From contig NZ_QMBQ01000011.1 in assembly GCF_003289965.1 (NCBI RefSeq), positions 62,001 through 126,000 of the forward strand: a DNA stretch of 64,000 nucleotides, written 5' to 3'. Every line of letters begins with the position of its first letter. Position 1 is the first letter of the stretch. The notes under the pieces are model-generated. The model was given only the letters and a program-made list of their open reading frames with translations. It had not been told where the DNA came from and made no database searches. Positions 35,027-44,704 of this stretch are shown piece after piece. Position numbers and translations under genes: made by a program. Source of the stretch: Mesorhizobium atlanticum. GTDB lineage: Bacteria > Pseudomonadota > Alphaproteobacteria > Rhizobiales > Rhizobiaceae.

Positions 35027-38000
35027 TCAATTTGCGGACATCAGCAAATCTTGGGGCGTCTCGGCTCGGGCCCGGGAGCGACCGATCCAGACTCGCAGCA
35101 GCGCCAGCAACAGGTCGAGATCAACGGGTTTGGCGATGTAGTCGGAAGCGCCGGCCTGCAAGCACTTCTGCCGATCACCTTTCATTGCCTTGGCCGTCAC
35201 CGAAATCAGCGGGATGTGAGCGATGGCAGGCGTGTTGCGAATCCTTCGCATCGTCTCATAGCCGTCCATCTCCGGCATCATGATGTCGATCAACGCTGCG
35301 TCTATGTCGGGGTTCTCTTCCAGCAGGGCAATGCCGTCGCGGCCGCGCTCGGCGTGGAGGACTTCGATATCGTACGTTTCAAGGACACTCGTCAAAGAAT
35401 AGATATTGCGGATATCGTCATCGACGATCAGGACTTTGGCGCCCGCGAGACTGGACCTTTCATCGGTGCGCCCGTCCGACGCCCAGTTGTCCTCACGTAA
35501 TCCGCCGGGCAGCGTCGCAGAAATATGCAAAGCCAATTGCGCGAAGTTCTCTGCCCGTGGCACATCATTCCAAACCGGATTCAACGCCACCACCTGCTCA
35601 ATCGCGTCCGAGTGCGGCGCGAACAAGAGAAGCGGAGGCAGACCATTGGAAAACTGGTCGGCAAGCTCATCGAGCGCCTGCGCATTGTCTTTGGCTGACC
35701 TTCCGAGGCCGAGGACTATCGCGTCAAATGAAGCGAGCTCTATGTCGTCAGCGGCAGCCGCACGACTTACCGCCGTCACGGAGGTGACGCCGTCTCGGAT
35801 AGTTTCAACCAAGGAAAGGCGCCGCTCGGAATCGGCATCGGCTACGAGCACCCGTCGCTGGATGCGAAGCTTTCTCGAATGAATTTCCTGAAACACCTTC
35901 ATCAGCTCATCGGACGATACGGGCTTGGTCGAGATGCTTGCCGCGCCTTTGCGCGATAAATCCTCAAGGTCCTCCGCGCCCGAAATCACGTGAATTGGAA
36001 TGCCTGTCGTCTTCGGATCGTGTCGCAGTAGGTCGAAGAGTACCCACCCGTCGATGTCGGCAAGACCAAGGTCCAGAGTGATCGCATCGGGAACCAGCTT
36101 GCGCGCCAACGCCAAAGTTCCCGAGCCTGCAGTCGACAGTACGCCTTTCAATCCAGCTGATCGAGCCAAGCCCAGAAGGAGGCCGCCAAAAGTCGGGTCG
36201 TCCTCAACAATCAATACGACCCGGTCTTCCGCCGCTATGACATCCCGATCGTCCAGCAATTCCGCTGAAGGCAAACCAGTCGTTGCTACAGTGGCGGCGA
36301 TTGCTTCGCTGGATGGAAGCAGTTCCGGTTGGGTCGCCGCAGCAGCGCTTGGACCATCCAAGGGAATGACAAGCGTAAATGTCGATCCCTTTCCAGGTAT
36401 GCTTTCAACTCTCAACTCGCCGCCAAGCAGGCGTGCGATCTCGCGACTTATCGAAAGACCGAGACCAGTCCCCCCATACTTGCGGCTGGTCGTGCCATCA
36501 GCCTGCTGAAACGCCTCGAAGATCAGTTTCTGCTTGTCTTCCGGAATCCCGATCCCGGTGTCAGTCACGGCAATGGCCAACGCCTTCATTGGCTGCTTAG
36601 TGCCGCTGCGACGCGCGGTCTTCTCAACACGAAAGTTGAGGCTGACCTGACCTTCAGATGTGAACTTGAAGGCGTTCGATAGGAGGTTCAGGACAATTTG
36701 CTGAAGGCGCTTCTCGTCCGTTCGGACAGTCTCCGGAAGGGCGGGATCGATATTGATGGTAAAGCCAAGTCCTTTGTCTGCCGCCAGTTGGCGGAACGTC
36801 CGCTCCATGTGCTGACGAAGATGCGCAACTGGCATGTCGTTGATGTCGATCGAGACGGTACCGGACTCGATCTTGGACAGATCGAGAATGTCGTTGATGA
36901 GGCTGAGTAGGTCGGTCCCCGCCGAATTGATGGTGCGCGCAAACTCGACCTGTTTGTCGTTGAGATTGCCTTGCTGGTTGGTCGCAAGCAGGTTCGACAG
37001 GATGAGCAGCGAATTGAGCGGGGTCCTGAGCTCGTGGCTCATATTGGCAAGGAACTCGGATTTGTACTTTGACGTGAGCGCAAGCTGCTCGGCTTTCTCC
37101 TCCAGCGCCCTGCGTGCCATTTCGATCTCGAGATTTTTGTTTTCGACCTGTTTCTTCTCGTTTTCCAGAAGCTGAGCTTTTTCCTGGAGTTCCTCATTGG
37201 TGGCGTGCAGTTCTTCCTGCTTTTTGGTCAGTTCGGTCTGGCGGGCCTGCAGTTCGGATGTCAGCAACTGGGACTGCTTGAGCAGTCCCTCCGTCCTCAT
37301 CGTTGCAGCGATGGTGTTGAGGACGATGCCGACGGATTCCATCAGCTGATTAAGAAATGACTGGTGCGTGTCGCGGAACTCGCTGAAGGATGCTAGCTCG
37401 ATGACGGCCTTCACCTCATCTTCAAACAAGGCCGGAAGAATGATGACGTTCGCAGGCGACGCGCTGCCAAGACCGGACGTCACACGCAGGAAGTCTGGCG
37501 GAACATTATCGAGCAAGATGGCGCGCTTGTCGGCAGCACTTTGGCCCACGAGTCCTTCGCGCAGATCCAAGCGTTGCTTGATCGACGCCCTGCTCTCGGC
37601 GCCGTAAGAAGCGGCCAACTCCAGGTAAGACTCGTCCTCGTCACGATTGGTTACATAGAACACGCCGTACTGAGCGTTCACGAGCGGTGCGAGTTCGGAC
37701 ATGATCAGGCGTGACACTGTGGCCAGATCCCTCTCCCCCTGAAGCATTCGCGAGAAGCGCGCGAGATTGGTCTTCAGCCAGTCCTGCTCGGCGTTCTTCA
37801 GTGTTTGATCCTTGAGGTTGCGGATCATCTCGTTGATGTTGTCCTTCAGCGCGGCCACCTCGCCGGAGGCTTCGACGCTGATAGAGCGCGTCAGATCGCC
37901 TTTGGTGACCGCCGTCGAGACCTCGGCGATGGCGCGGACCTGGGTGGTCAAATTCGCGGCGAGCTGATTGACGTTGTCCGTCAAGTCGCGCCAGAGACCG

Positions 38001-40747
38001 GCTGCGCCCGGCACGCGTGCTTGGCCGCCTAGCTTGCCCTCGATGCCGACCTCGCGCGCAACATTGGTGACCTGGTCGGCAAAGGTGGCAAGCGTTTCGA
38101 TCATGCCATTGATGGTATCCGCGAGGGAGGCGATTTCGCCCTTGGCGTCCACTGTCAGCTTTCGCTTGAGATTGCCTTGCGCGACAGCAGTCACCACATC
38201 GGCAATGCCGCGCACCTGGTTGGTGAGATTCGTAGCCATCAGGTTGACGTTGTCGGTCAAATCCTTCCAGGTACCTGCCACGCCTCGCACCTCGGCCTGA
38301 CCGCCGAGCTTTCCTTCGGTGCCGACTTCGCGCGCCACGCGCGTGACCTCGCCCGCGAAGGAATTCAACTGGTCGACCATGGTGTTGATGGTCGACTTGA
38401 GCTCGAGAATTTCACCCTTCACGTCCACAGTGATTTTCTTCGACAGATCACCTCGCGCGACCGCAGTCGTCACCTCGGCGATATTGCGAACTTGGCCGGT
38501 AAGGTTCTCGGCCATTGAGTTCACATTGTCTGTCAGGTCCTTCCAGGTGCCGGCGACCCCTCGCACCTGAGCCTGACCGCCGAGCTTTCCCTCGGTGCCA
38601 ACTTCGCGCGCCACACGCGTCACCTCGCCTGCGAAGGAATTCAGCTGATCGACCATGGTGTTGATGGTCGACTTGAGCTCGAGGATTTCGCCCTTCACGT
38701 CGACGGTGATCTTCTTGGAAAGGTCGCCGAGCGCGACAGCGGTCGTCACTTCTGCAATGTTGCGCACCTGACCTGTAAGGTTGGCCGCCATCGCGTTTAC
38801 ATTGTCGGTCAGGTCCTTCCAGGTGCCGGCCACGCCACGGACCTGGGCCTGGCCGCCAAGCTTGCCATCCGAACCAACTTCGCGCGCGACGCGCGTGACT
38901 TCCGAAGCAAAGGAGTTCAGCTGATCAACCATCGTGTTGATCACATCCTTAATCTGCAGGATTTCTCCCAAGGCATCGACGGTGATTTTTTGCGTAAGGT
39001 CGCCGGTGGCGATCGCGGTCGCCACTTTGGACACGTCACGCAGCTGGACAGTCAGATTGCCGGCCATGGCGTTGACATTGTCCGTCAGGTCTTTCCACGT
39101 GCCGCCGACGCCTTCCACATGAGCCTGGCCGCCGAGCTTGCCCTCCGATCCCACTTCGCGAGCAACGCGCGTGACTTCGGAGGCGAAGGAGTTCAGCTGG
39201 TCGACCATCGTGTTGACGGTGTCCTTGAGTTCCAGGATTTCGCCCTTGACGTCGACGGTGATCTTCTTGGAAAGGTCGCCGCGGGCGACCGCTGTCGTCA
39301 CCTCCGCGATATTTCGAACCTGGCCAGTCAGGTTGGCAGCCATCAGGTTGACGTTGTCGGTCAGGTCTTTCCAGGTGCCGCCCACACCCCTCACCTCGGC
39401 CTGGCCGCCAAGCTTGCCTTCCGTGCCCACTTCGCGCGCCACGCGGGTAACCTCCGAGGCGAATGAGTTCAGCTGATCCACCATTGTGTTGATGGTGTCT
39501 TTGAGCTCCAGGATTTCGCCCTGCACAGCGACAGTAATCTTTTTCGACAGGTCGCCTGAGGCAACCGCCGTCGTAACCTCGGCGATGTTACGCACCTGAC
39601 CGGTCAGATTCTCGGCCATCGAATTGACGTTGTCGGTCAGGTCCTTCCACGTACCGGCGACGCCACGAACTTGCGCCTGGCCTCCGAGCTTTCCTTCGGT
39701 GCCGACTTCGCGTGCAACGCGCGTGACTTCCGAAGCGAAGGAGTTTAGCTGATCGACCATCGTATTTATGGTGTTCTTGAGCTCGAGGATTTCGCCCTTC
39801 ACATCGACCGTGATCTTCTTTGACAGGTCGCCCAGTGCGACCGCCGTGGTAACTTCTGCGATGTTACGCACTTGGCCGGTAAGGTTTTCGGCCATTGAGT
39901 TGACATTGTCGGTCAGGTCCTTCCAGGTGCCGCCGACGCCCTCGACTCGTGCCTGGCCACCAAGTTTGCCCTCGGTACCGACCTCGCGTGCAACGCGCGT
40001 CACCTCCGAAGCGAACGAATTGAGCTGATCCACCATCGTATTTATGGTGTTCTTGAGCTCGAGGATCTCGCCCTTCACATCGACCGTGATCTTCTTCGAC
40101 AGATCCCCGGAAGCGACCGCCGTGGTGACTTCGGCGATGTTGCGCACCTGACCCGTAAGATTGGTGGCCATAGCATTGACGTTGTCGGTCAGATCTTTCC
40201 ACGTCCCAGCTACACCCTTCACTTTCGCTTGGCCGCCGAGCTTTCCTTCCGTCCCGACCTCCCGCGCCACGCGCGTGACCTCGGAGGCAAAAGAAGCCAA
40301 TTGCCCCACCATCGTGTTGACGATCTTGCCGATGCGGAGGAACTCGCCGCGCAACGGGCGGCCGTCGATTTCGACCATCATCGTCTGGGAAAGGTCGCCT
40401 TTTGCGACGGCACCAATGACGCGAGCTACTTCGGCTGTCGGCTGAACCATGTCCTCGATGAGATCGTTGACCGACCTGACACTCGATTCCCAGCTGCCGG
40501 TAGCATTGCGGACGTGGCCTCTCTCACCGATCCTTCCGTCCTTGCCAACCACCCTGCTTAGCCGCTCGAACTCCCTCGTCACCTGGTCATTGAGTTCGAC
40601 GATTTGGTTGAAGGCGTCGGCAATATCGGAATCAATTCCGTCATAGACATTGTCGATGCGAACCGAAAAATCGCCTCGCCGAAAGGCCTTCAATGAATTT
40701 AGAATTTGACGACGGTCGAGTTGCGCTCTTGATGCCTGCACGCTCAC
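35027..40747 (-). CDS. Giant poly-HAMP hybrid histidine kinase
   Basis: This is a cytoplasmic hybrid kinase of 1906 residues. Residues ~66-160 are a divergent HAMP unit, and ~160-987 hold nine tandem 92-residue HAMP repeats (VAREVGTEGKLGGQA, GTWKDLTDNVN, VRNIAEVTTAVA, GDLSKKITVDVKGEILELK). A GAF domain (~1035-1180), a coiled coil, HisKA (FLANMSHELRTPLNSLL), HATPase (DTGIGIPEDKQKLIFEAF, GGTGLGLSI) and three receivers follow. The middle receiver has IVLGLG where the phospho-aspartate is expected and looks inactive. Architecture resembles fungal group III (Nik1/Os-1) osmosensors. No membrane segment is visible. GTG 40747 is chosen because GGGGAG lies just upstream and the frame before it has no domain. 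It is probably an osmotic or redox sensor, by analogy only. Confidence 0.9.
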   Translation of the reverse strand: MSVQASRAQLDRRQILNSLKAFRRGDFSVRIDNVYDGIDSDIADAFNQIVELNDQVTREFERLSRVVGKDGRIGERGHVRNATGSWESSVRSVNDLIEDMVQPTAEVARVIGAVAKGDLSQTMMVEIDGRPLRGEFLRIGKIVNTMVGQLASFASEVTRVAREVGTEGKLGGQAKVKGVAGTWKDLTDNVNAMATNLTGQVRNIAEVTTAVASGDLSKKITVDVKGEILELKNTINTMVDQLNSFASEVTRVAREVGTEGKLGGQARVEGVGGTWKDLTDNVNSMAENLTGQVRNIAEVTTAVALGDLSKKITVDVKGEILELKNTINTMVDQLNSFASEVTRVAREVGTEGKLGGQAQVRGVAGTWKDLTDNVNSMAENLTGQVRNIAEVTTAVASGDLSKKITVAVQGEILELKDTINTMVDQLNSFASEVTRVAREVGTEGKLGGQAEVRGVGGTWKDLTDNVNLMAANLTGQVRNIAEVTTAVARGDLSKKITVDVKGEILELKDTVNTMVDQLNSFASEVTRVAREVGSEGKLGGQAHVEGVGGTWKDLTDNVNAMAGNLTVQLRDVSKVATAIATGDLTQKITVDALGEILQIKDVINTMVDQLNSFASEVTRVAREVGSDGKLGGQAQVRGVAGTWKDLTDNVNAMAANLTGQVRNIAEVTTAVALGDLSKKITVDVKGEILELKSTINTMVDQLNSFAGEVTRVAREVGTEGKLGGQAQVRGVAGTWKDLTDNVNSMAENLTGQVRNIAEVTTAVARGDLSKKITVDVKGEILELKSTINTMVDQLNSFAGEVTRVAREVGTEGKLGGQAEVRGVAGTWKDLTDNVNLMATNLTNQVRGIADVVTAVAQGNLKRKLTVDAKGEIASLADTINGMIETLATFADQVTNVAREVGIEGKLGGQARVPGAAGLWRDLTDNVNQLAANLTTQVRAIAEVSTAVTKGDLTRSISVEASGEVAALKDNINEMIRNLKDQTLKNAEQDWLKTNLARFSRMLQGERDLATVSRLIMSELAPLVNAQYGVFYVTNRDEDESYLELAASYGAESRASIKQRLDLREGLVGQSAADKRAILLDNVPPDFLRVTSGLGSASPANVIILPALFEDEVKAVIELASFSEFRDTHQSFLNQLMESVGIVLNTIAATMRTEGLLKQSQLLTSELQARQTELTKKQEELHATNEELQEKAQLLENEKKQVENKNLEIEMARRALEEKAEQLALTSKYKSEFLANMSHELRTPLNSLLILSNLLATNQQGNLNDKQVEFARTINSAGTDLLSLINDILDLSKIESGTVSIDINDMPVAHLRQHMERTFRQLAADKGLGFTINIDPALPETVRTDEKRLQQIVLNLLSNAFKFTSEGQVSLNFRVEKTARRSGTKQPMKALAIAVTDTGIGIPEDKQKLIFEAFQQADGTTSRKYGGTGLGLSISREIARLLGGELRVESIPGKGSTFTLVIPLDGPSAAAATQPELLPSSEAIAATVATTGLPSAELLDDRDVIAAEDRVVLIVEDDPTFGGLLLGLARSAGLKGVLSTAGSGTLALARKLVPDAITLDLGLADIDGWVLFDLLRHDPKTTGIPIHVISGAEDLEDLSRKGAASISTKPVSSDELMKVFQEIHSRKLRIQRRVLVADADSERRLSLVETIRDGVTSVTAVSRAAAADDIELASFDAIVLGLGRSAKDNAQALDELADQFSNGLPPLLLFAPHSDAIEQVVALNPVWNDVPRAENFAQLALHISATLPGGLREDNWASDGRTDERSSLAGAKVLIVDDDIRNIYSLTSVLETYDIEVLHAERGRDGIALLEENPDIDAALIDIMMPEMDGYETMRRIRNTPAIAHIPLISVTAKAMKGDRQKCLQAGASDYIAKPVDLDLLLALLRVWIGRSRARAETPQDLLMSAN
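37787..40270 (-). repeat. Nine tandem 276-bp coding repeats (HAMP units)
   Basis: The DNA repeats with a period of 276 bp (92 codons), nine full units. Several units are nearly identical in protein (units 3 and 7 both read GKLGGQAQVRGVAGTWKDL followed by the same NVNSMAENL stretch). Unit 5 (VQLRDVSKVATAIATGDL) and units 8 and 9 diverge. Codon-level differences are common between units, so they are not recent perfect duplications. No spacer or non-coding sequence separates them. Confidence 0.93.
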
Positions 40748-41473
40748 AGACCTACTCCCCAACCCAGTAGTTGACCGAATTACGTGTGCCCGATGGAATG
40801 CGCCCCTTGCGCGGGCGAAGATACACCGCCCGGCAAGCCGCCCAACGCGCCATCGGAGATTTGGTTCCAAAATTACGCCTCGGGCAGAATCTCAATCACG
40901 AAACTCCCGCTCCGGGTTTGAATGGTCGATCCTTCAGGGGTGTATCTAGTTTGAAGGAGCCAGCCGCTCACGCTTATTAGTCGCGACAGCCTTTTCATCT
41001 CGGACTCGTAGCGGAGGGCCGTGCCCGGTAGAATTGCGCTGTAGTGTTTTCGCCCAGCGCTTTTCAGGGCATTTCGATGGCGGAATCACACCTGTCGGCG
41101 ATGGATGCCGATATCTCAGGTCGGCTTTTCGACCACAGGTCGGCGACGGGAAAATCCCGGAAGGCTAGTGGCGAGAAATAGCCAAGCAGTTTGTCCGCAC
41201 CGATACCCGTTCGAAGATCGCTGACCCAGAAATTGTCGAATGGATCATACGAAAAGGCCCCAGCGCTGAGGGGAATCAGCGCGGGCTTTCGGCATGACGC
41301 CTTCGAGCTGTTGGCGACGCCGCGATCGCGGCGGACAGCAAAGCAACCCGTTGTTGCTGGGTGACATAACTGCGTTTCCGCTCGCTCCGCCATTGACGGA
41401 AGCGCTCCGCGCGGGACGTGTCTAATGCGATGTTACTCCGGACCGAAATCTATGGGCGAGCCGCTGGAAGGCC
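40748..41473. other. Intergenic region upstream of the giant kinase
   Basis: This holds the promoter region of the giant kinase. A minus-strand frame at 41064-41393 (109 codons, containing PLSAGAFSYDPFDNFWVSDL and GIGADKLLGYFSPLAFRDF) has a plausible amino-acid composition, but I recognise no family. It could be a small gene or a fragment. Nothing else in the stretch is supported. Confidence 0.35.
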
Positions 41474-42064
41474 CTAACGAGAGCATGCGCTTTGCGAGAT
41501 TCCCGGACTATGGGTCGTATTCGCCATTTTTCTGGCAAGGCCCATCAACCGCAAAACGGCGCGTTTTGGATTCGTTTCAAGCCAAGCTCTGACCGAATAG
41601 ACGTTGTTGGGGCCTTCAAGAGGTTTCCATGCCGTCGCACCGATTGCGACGGTTCGCGCGAAGCTTTCTCCAGCCAGAGCAATGCCTTGGATTGAAGACG
41701 ATGCTCGCTAGGCCGGCTTGGCCCAACTTGACAGCTGGGCGGCACCCGTCGGCGACCATGCTTTCCAGCACAGCGAAGTGCAGCAACGGTCCGCTCGCTG
41801 CGACCCGCACGAGCAGTTGCATTCCCGCAAGATCCGTCCATGTGACCACCTGCTTTTCGGCAAGCGGATGACCGGCAGGCAATAGAACGAAGACACGCTC
41901 CTGCCACAGGATTTCAGTGCGGCACGACGTGACGGGGCCGATCTCCGGCGCAATGACGATGTCGAGGCGCCGCCGGCATACGGCCGTCAGGCATTGTTCA
42001 CGCGGGATATCCTCAATGGCCAAACTGACATCTGGACAAGACTGTCGGAAGCGATCGATGAGCC
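41474..42064 (-). pseudogene. Broken LysR-type regulator, C-terminal part
   Basis: This is the effector-binding half of a LysR regulator. It begins in mid-domain next to the HxlR gene (IDRFRQSCPDVSLAIEDIP), continues through RRRLDIVIAPEIGPVTSC and ILWQERVFVLLPAGHPLAEK, and near 41705 changes frame. The rest (SIQGIALAGESFARTVAIG, AWKPLEGPNNVYSVRAWLE, NPKRAVLRLMGLARKMA) ends at 41474. The DNA-binding domain is absent. It is clearly homologous to the intact LysR gene at 60328-61299 (there VSLTIEDIP, RRRLDIVFTHDLGSVTAC, WQERLFVLLPPRHSL, WKPLQGQNSV, NPKRPVLRL). It is non-functional by truncation plus frameshift. Confidence 0.85.
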
Positions 42065-42406
42065 ATGACGCGACGGCCTTACGGATTGCTCTGCCCGATC
42101 TCGCGCGCCTGCAAGTTCCTGGAGCCGCGCTGGACGACCCAGATCCTGACGGAGCTTTGGAACGGCTCGACCCGCTTCAACCACATTCGCAAAGGAGAAG
42201 GCAACATTTCGTCCGCCCTCTTGTCGAGGCGGCTTAAGGAGATGGAAGCGTTGGGGCTAGTCGAGCGCATCGATGACGAAGCGTCGGGCACAATCGCCTA
42301 TTGCCGCACCGAGAAGTCGATCAAGCTCGAGCCGGCGATGAACGCGCCGGCGGAATGGGCGCAATGCAACATCGAGGCGGAGGTCGCGCTCGCCGACGAG
42401 GGGTGA
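42065..42406 (+). pseudogene. HxlR-family regulator, C-terminally truncated
   Basis: This is a 113-residue frame with a complete HxlR winged helix: YGLLCPISRACKFLEPRWTTQILTE (split), then STRFNHIRKG, ISSALLSRRLKEMEALGLVERI and EWAQCNIEAEVALADEG. Relatives of this subgroup usually continue for about 100 more residues after the ...AEVAL helix. Here the frame stops abruptly where another unrelated frame begins. It could still bind DNA, but more probably it is one more fragment in this damaged region, joined directly to the LysR remnant. Confidence 0.6.
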
Positions 42407-42804
42407 AGGTCAGCCACGAGTTCGACATACCCTACATCGCTGGGTACAGCAGGGATGCAGCGACGGTTTATATCGATCGCCACCTGCCGCGCACCATCAG
42501 ATGGAGAGGTAAGGACGTCCGCCTGGAACCCTTCTTGGTGCGCCACGAAATTGTTGAAAAAGCGCTATTGGACGAGTTGCGGCTGCATTATCTGCATGCC
42601 CACCAAATCGCCTCGCGCGTCGAAAGAGACGCCGTCAGAGGGGCTGGCCTGACCTGGCGGCACTATCAAAGCGTCATCAAGGGGCACTAGAAAGCGATCG
42701 ATGAGGAACAGCTGCGCCGCGTACCAGGGGATCTGGATATCACCCCTTACAAAGATTTGAAGGACTACCCCTTGCTCCAACGACTAGTCCAAGCATCCCA
42801 CTAG
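42403..42804 (+). pseudogene. Unknown protein gene interrupted by an amber codon
   Basis: The frame from GTG 42403 reads VKVSHEFDIPYIAGYSRD, TVYIDRHLPRTIRWRGKDV, VRHEIVEKALLDELRLHYLH and HYQSVIKGH, then a TAG at 42688-42690. The same frame immediately resumes as AIDEEQLRRVPGDLDITPY and PLLQRLVQASH and ends at 42804. Sense on both sides of the TAG shows that one protein of ~133 residues was split by a point mutation. The 5-prime end abuts the truncated HxlR frame, so its own N-terminus may be missing. I do not recognise the family; the HEIVE motif is metalloprotease-like but weak evidence. Confidence 0.6.
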
Positions 42805-42978
42805 CTCGTTGCATGATGGTCTCAGCCGCCGAGACATCGGGGGCAATGCAGGGTGGCGTCAAATTTTTCCGGCCACGGAACTTCCCGACCCATTGCAGGT
42901 TCGCATGCATAGGGACGACTGAGGCCATTCCGACCTGTGCATTGTGCAGGCAGAGCGCCTCGCCAAGAGGAGACGGCC

Positions 42979-43443
42979 ATGAAACATCAAACAATCGAAG
43001 AACTGCATGAGGTCGCGCAGGTCGCGATATCGCTTCAGGCTATGACACGCAATCAGCGCCTGGAACATTGGGCAAGGCTGCTTGAGCAAAATCCCGAACA
43101 GTGCCTCGCCGCTTTCCCCGGCACGGAATACATGACCTTGGATGTGCGCAACAAGGCCCAGTCAAGGGGCTCCGCGCTCAGCATCGCTTTCGCCGATCCG
43201 ACGTTGCGCGCTGAAGGACTGAAAAACGACACCTATGGCGAAGCCAAGCGCTTCTTCGAGCTCTCGGACTGGCAGCTGCACGCTATCGTCTGCCATTGCC
43301 ATGTCGGCGGGACGATGAAAGCCGGATGGGCTGCTGTTCAAGTTCGGTCCGCCATCGACAAAGAAGGCAACCTTTTCACCAGGTTGCGCGAAGCGATCTC
43401 TCAGTGGGTGCTATTCCGCATTTTGACTCACGCGAGGGAGTGA
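42979..43443 (+). CDS. Hypothetical soluble protein
   Basis: This is a 154-residue protein starting at ATG 42979, behind AAGAGGAGA. Visible stretches are TIEELHEVAQVAISLQAMTR, EHWARLLEQNPEQCLAAFPG and FFELSDWQLHAIVCHCHVGG. There is no signal peptide or membrane segment; it is mostly helical with two close cysteine/histidine pairs (CHCH). I do not recognise a family. The good start signal and coherent composition support a real gene inside an otherwise degraded region. Confidence 0.65.
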   Translation: MKHQTIEELHEVAQVAISLQAMTRNQRLEHWARLLEQNPEQCLAAFPGTEYMTLDVRNKAQSRGSALSIAFADPTLRAEGLKNDTYGEAKRFFELSDWQLHAIVCHCHVGGTMKAGWAAVQVRSAIDKEGNLFTRLREAISQWVLFRILTHARE

Positions 43444-44352
43444 AACGCGCCTAGGGAGTTGAATAGGTAGCGGCTCGGTCCAACGGCGGAACGACGTATT
43501 TTGGACCCCGACATCGCTAAGTGTGACAACAACGGGCGAGCGTCGCCCGTTTCCTTTATCGAGCCGATCCGCAGATCACACCCGTCGCAAGTAGATTCAC
43601 CTGAGACCCGCAGCACGGCGGCCATTGCTATGTATCGCGTCCAAATCCTCTTGCCGCTTTTCAGACAACCAGGGTCAACCCTTCCCGGGAGAGAATTCGA
43701 CCTTTGAAAGAAGAGCTAGCGGCTCGCTTCAAGTTCTCCAGGCACCTGCGCAGGGTCTTTGGAAGGAGGGCGGAGAAACAAACAGCGACCAAATTGTCGT
43801 CTTCGAGGTGATGACGCCAAAGGTGGACGTTTCAGATTGGCAGCGCCGGCGGGCCGACCTGGAGCGCCTCTTCCGGCAGGATAGAATTGTTGTTCGCTGC
43901 TCTAAGATAACGCTCCTTTGAAGCTCATTTCTTGGAAGTCGAAATTCGAGACATTCCGAACTGCCTTTTATGCGAAGCACAAAGGCCGACATTCCATGAT
44001 CAAAGAGCTGAAACACATCCTGCCCCGAGGCATGCTCATTCGCTGTATCGCTCGAATGCCGTGGCATGACAATCCGTGTCGGAGGCGATCCTTGATCATC
44101 GATCTGGCGAAGGAGCGCGTCCCCCGCCAGCCGCCCGGTTTCGGAAGATGCGCGAGCAAGGCCACGGCCAAATACTTGTTCAGACCAGTGTTGTCCCTGA
44201 CAAAAATATCGCGACCCGGCACCCAGGCCCGCTTACGCAGGGCTGCGATCGCGCCCAGCAGCCCGAGCTCACTCGGTTGCCGGTTTCGGCAGGTCGAGCA
44301 CGTTGGGATCAGGTCTTTGATCCCCATCGTTAACCTCCTCTAGCCCCCACTG
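43444..44352. other. Degraded region with short fragments
   Basis: There is no complete gene in these 900 bases. On the plus strand a frame ending at 43921 (TNSDQIVVFEVMTPKVDVSD, RADLERLFRQDRIVVRC) preceded in another frame by KEELAARFKFSRHLRRVFG looks like a small gene with a frameshift. On the minus strand a frame from 44327 down to 43968 starts MGIKDLIPTCSTCRNRQ, which recalls the N-terminus of small heat-shock proteins (normally followed by the alpha-crystallin domain, absent here). Both readings are uncertain. Confidence 0.4.
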
Positions 44353-44704
44353 CTAAGCCGTCTTGAGTTGAATTTTGCGGGCTTTGGCCGGCGCCGCCTT
44401 CGGCAGCACTAGACGCAGGACGCCGTTCTTGTGCGACGCCTCGCTGCCATCGCGGTCGATGTCCTCGGATAGAGTGAAGACGCGCTCATAATCGCCGGCG
44501 CTATATTCGGCGACGATAATTCTGATGCTGTTGATCTGCCGCGTAGCCACGGATCGCCAGTGTCCGTTTCTCGAGGGTGATATCCACTCCATCCGAGCCG
44601 ACGCCGGGTATATCGATGAGAAGGACGACATTGTCCTGCGTCTCATAGATATCGGCGCGCGGCACGAATACGGGTCGCGAGCGGGTCCGTTCAGTCGGGC
44701 GCAA
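44353..44704 (-). pseudogene. Frameshifted Hsp20 (class II in this locus)
   Basis: The alpha-crystallin domain is split over two frames. The first (from about 44704) reads RPVFVPRADIYETQDNVVLL, IDIPGVGSDGVDITLEKRTL and AIRGY. The other continues RIIVAEYSAGDYERVFTLS, EDIDRDGSEASHKNGVLRLV and LPKAAPAKARKIQLKTA to the stop at 44353. The frame change lies between about 44515 and 44560. All parts match a normal small heat-shock protein, so only an indel and a short disturbed stretch separate it from function. It lies directly against a second damaged hsp20 gene. Confidence 0.8.

Noticed and set aside
37787..40270. Regular repeats that might suggest a CRISPR array or satellite
   Set aside because: The 276-bp period is a whole number of codons (92), the repeats are fully coding HAMP units with no unique spacers, and no cas genes are present.
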